Positions 5,457 through 7,092 of a stretch of 7,092 nucleotides of DNA are shown here, in pieces. Source of the stretch: Candidatus Dormiibacter sp. (GTDB lineage: Bacteria > Chloroflexota > Dormibacteria > UBA8260). Below the pieces are notes generated by a model. It had not been told where the DNA came from. It saw nothing but the letters and a program-made list of their open reading frames with translations, and did not search any database. Position 1 is the first letter of the stretch, and every line of letters begins with the position of its first letter. Where the stretch lies: contig JANWHI010000146.1 in NCBI GenBank assembly GCA_025450495.1, positions 1-7,092 on the forward strand, written 5' to 3'. The position numbers were made by a program, and so were the translations under genes.

Positions 5457-6602
5457 ATGGATCAGGTGTCGATGAACGACGGCCTGGACGGCCGGGAGAG
5501 CGTGGCCTTCGGCCTCGGCGCCGCCGACGTGGCGATGTTCGTGCTGACGCTCCTGTGCGGCTATGCCGCGCTGCGCAGCGGTTTGCCCGGCATCGTGGCA
5601 TGGCCGCTCGCCGGCCTGCTGCTTGTGGGCGGGGCGCTCCTTGCCTGGGGGAGGATGGCGGGCCGTTCGATGCTCGAGTGGGCGATGCTGCTGGCGCGGT
5701 TCGCGGTCCGCGCCCACCGCGGCCGGGCGCTGCTGGCTTCGCAGGCCGGGGCGGTGGTGGTCCCGCTGGCGCTGCGGCGCCACCTGACGGGATCGGGCAG
5801 CCGGGTTGAGACGGCCCCGCCGCGGCGTCGGGCCCGCGTCGAGGCGTTCTTCTCGTTGAACGGCGGCAGTGGGCGCACCACGCTCGCCGTCGAGGTGGCG
5901 GCGCTGCTGGCGGAACGGAACGCCGCCGCACGCGCCGCCGGAGCGGCGGGCATCCGGGTCGCCCTCGTCGACCTGACCACGCGCAGCCCGGCGGTCGCGC
6001 TGCGCCTCGGTCTGCCCCTGCCGGCGCCGCCACGCGCCGGCGATGGCCCCTCGGACGCGGCGGTGTCGCTGGCCACCCACGCGACTGGGCTGATCATCCC
6101 CCCCGGCGCGGGCGCGCCGCCGACGTCCGGCTCCGCGGCGACGGCCTGGGCGAGCGCCGTCGTGGACTCGGCCGAGCGCGCCGGGGCGGATCTCATCCTC
6201 GCCGACGTCGACTGCGACCTGACCGCCATGTGCGTGGACCTGCTGCGACGCTGCGAGCGGGTCCACGTCACCCTGACGGCATCCGCCGGTGGCGTGCTCG
6301 ACGCCTATCGCAGCACCGCCGCGCTGCGCCGGCTGGGGCTTCGCGATCGCATCGACTACGTGGTCAACCGCTGCGCCGGGCCGATCCAGCTGGGCGAGGT
6401 GATGAGCGACCTCGACGGCGTCGTGGTCGCCGAGGTCCCGCAGAGCGCGGCCTTCGTCACCGCGGAGAACCGGCACCGGGTCGCCGCCCTGGACGACCGA
6501 GGGCCGGCGGCGGCGGCGATCGCCGGGCTGGCCGAGCACCTGCAGATGGAGCTCGACGCCGGCGCGGACGCGGCGCCGCGATGGGGCGCGCATGCCGGCT
6601 GA
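5457..6602 (+). CDS. PrgI-like two-helix membrane domain fused to a degenerate MinD/CpaE-like ATPase
   Basis: This encodes 381 residues from the ATG; GTG two codons earlier (5451) is also possible. After a short tail come two membrane helices (about 24-39 and 46-64), then GRSMLEWAMLLARFAVRAHR. That layout resembles PrgI/VirB3-like proteins of Gram-positive type IV secretion ('GRPLDEWLLAALRYxxRPRR'). A basic linker (about 107-127) leads to a MinD/ParA/CpaE-type P-loop domain. The P-loop SLNGGSGRTT (133-142) lacks both the signature lysine and the Walker A lysine of the usual KGGxGKTT, with Asn and Arg in their places. VALVDLTTRS (Asp at 172) and LILADVDCDL (Asp at 250) resemble the switch and Walker B strands, and YVVNR (Asn at 304) the base-contacting strand. 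CpaE-like proteins place pilus or secretion machines in the cell. The fold is likely; ATP hydrolysis is doubtful. The next ORF supports a secretion context. Confidence 0.68.
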   Translation: MDQVSMNDGLDGRESVAFGLGAADVAMFVLTLLCGYAALRSGLPGIVAWPLAGLLLVGGALLAWGRMAGRSMLEWAMLLARFAVRAHRGRALLASQAGAVVVPLALRRHLTGSGSRVETAPPRRRARVEAFFSLNGGSGRTTLAVEVAALLAERNAAARAAGAAGIRVALVDLTTRSPAVALRLGLPLPAPPRAGDGPSDAAVSLATHATGLIIPPGAGAPPTSGSAATAWASAVVDSAERAGADLILADVDCDLTAMCVDLLRRCERVHVTLTASAGGVLDAYRSTAALRRLGLRDRIDYVVNRCAGPIQLGEVMSDLDGVVVAEVPQSAAFVTAENRHRVAALDDRGPAAAAIAGLAEHLQMELDAGADAAPRWGAHAG

Positions 6603-6639
6603 GTCGCGCCGGTCTCCGTCGCCGAGGCCGGGCTGAGCA

Positions 6640-7092
6640 GTGAACATGGCCTCGGTCGCGGCGATCGAGCTGGAGCCGCTGGACCTGACCGCGCTCGAGC
6701 CGGCGGCGCAGGCGGCGTGTACGGACAGCATGTCGCGGCTGCTCTGCGCGCTCGAGTCGCCGCTTCAGTTCGTGGTGCGGCGGCGGCGCGCCTGGGCGGC
6801 GGTGCCGGCGCCCACGCACCCGCTGGACCGCGTCGCTGCCGGGCTTGATGCGGCGATGTGCTCCCACCAGGCCGAGCTGCTCGCCAGCATGCCGGCCTTT
6901 CGCAGTGAGGTGCTGGCGGTGATGCGCCGGACGGACGGCGACGGCGCCGCCCTGCTGCGCCACGTCGGCATGGTCACCGACATGCTCCGCGGCGCCGGTG
7001 TGCGCAGCCGGGCGCTGTCCGAGGCCGAGACGCGGCCGCAGGCATGGCGGGAGCGAGCCCGCGCGGTGATCGGCGGCGGAGGCGCGCGCTGC
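6640..7092 (+). CDS. Probable N-terminal region of a VirB4/TraC-like secretion ATPase (runs off the window)
   Basis: The frame is open from GTG at 6640 (or ATG at 6646) to the last base, 151 codons, following the membrane ATPase gene by 37 nt. An in-frame TGA at 6634-6636 fixes the earliest start. The Shine-Dalgarno site is weak. The segment ELEPLDLTALEPAAQAACTD, then LLCALESPLQFVVRRRRAW, resembles the N-terminal domain of VirB4/TraC-type ATPases in Gram-positive conjugation and secretion loci, with the pattern 'a-l-xx-y-xxLLxALxxPlQlvVRxR'. The following helical part, HPLDRVAAGLDAAMCSHQAELLASM, and the MLRGAGVRSRALSEAE segment also fit that domain's layout. No Walker motif is reached before the window ends, so the ATPase part is not seen. 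The assignment rests on a remembered pattern and the PrgI-like neighbour and is moderate only. The coding call itself is fairly secure from its length, codon use and position. Confidence 0.55.
   Translation, partial: MNMASVAAIELEPLDLTALEPAAQAACTDSMSRLLCALESPLQFVVRRRRAWAAVPAPTHPLDRVAAGLDAAMCSHQAELLASMPAFRSEVLAVMRRTDGDGAALLRHVGMVTDMLRGAGVRSRALSEAETRPQAWRERARAVIGGGGARC

Noticed and set aside
6592..6636. A 14-codon ATG frame overlapping the end of the membrane ATPase gene and in frame with the last ORF.
   Set aside because: It ends at TGA 6634-6636 just before the GTG at 6640. It is too short and Pro/Arg/Ser-rich to support as a gene, although a sequencing error joining it to the last ORF cannot be excluded.
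5439..6731. A 430-codon open frame on the minus strand opposite the PrgI/CpaE-like gene.
   Set aside because: The translation is Arg-, Gly- and Ala-rich without helices or motifs, while the plus strand shows membrane helices, a P-loop and MinD-like strands.
1..7092. Search by eye for CRISPR arrays, tRNA or rRNA genes, insertion sequences, attachment sites and classical HspR HAIR motifs.
   Set aside because: No regularly spaced repeats, cloverleaf-like blocks, transposase motifs or CTTGAGT-N7-ACTCAAG element were found. A covariance-model or motif scan was not possible here.

Overview
This is a GC-rich bacterial window with strong Shine-Dalgarno sites, several GTG starts and very short intergenic gaps. 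The protein types suggest a soil-type high-GC lineage, either Actinomycetota or Chloroflexota/Candidatus Dormibacterota-like: a Holin-X-like membrane protein, HspR-like MerR regulators, an actinobacterial-style GT20 synthase and a PrgI-like secretion protein. This placement is inference from protein style only. No rRNA, tRNA, CRISPR array, insertion sequence or attachment site is visible.

Layout. Positions 1-1428 hold a minus-strand regulatory block, read from high to low coordinates: an HspR-like MerR regulator (1042-1428); a 120-bp gap with a 15-bp palindrome between weak promoter elements; a stand-alone response regulator (532-921); a second, closely related HspR-like regulator (191-547) that overlaps it by 16 bp; and the start of a small Holin-X-like membrane protein (194 to beyond position 1) joined by a 4-bp GTGA overlap. 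A small basic single-pass membrane protein is read on the plus strand (1530-1736), and its end overlaps the end of the next gene by 20 bp. Positions 1717-4802 hold a minus-strand pair: an aldehyde dehydrogenase followed by a GT20 trehalose-6-phosphate-synthase-type enzyme.

From 4803 onward transcription switches to the plus strand. A second receiver-only response regulator (4964-5365) is followed by an unusual protein (5457-6602) that joins a two-helix PrgI-like membrane segment to a MinD/CpaE-like P-loop ATPase. Both lysines expected in the deviant Walker A motif are replaced in that ATPase domain. After it comes an unfinished ORF (6640 to the window end) resembling the N-terminal region of VirB4/TraC-type secretion ATPases.

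How the parts may work together (inference). The left half looks like stress response and compatible-solute metabolism: HspR-type repressors, trehalose-type synthesis and aldehyde detoxification. The right edge looks like the start of a type IV-secretion-like or pilus-like membrane machine whose main components lie past position 7092. That right edge is the most likely place for an undescribed system. The paralogous MerR/response-regulator block with its single palindrome is the second point of interest.
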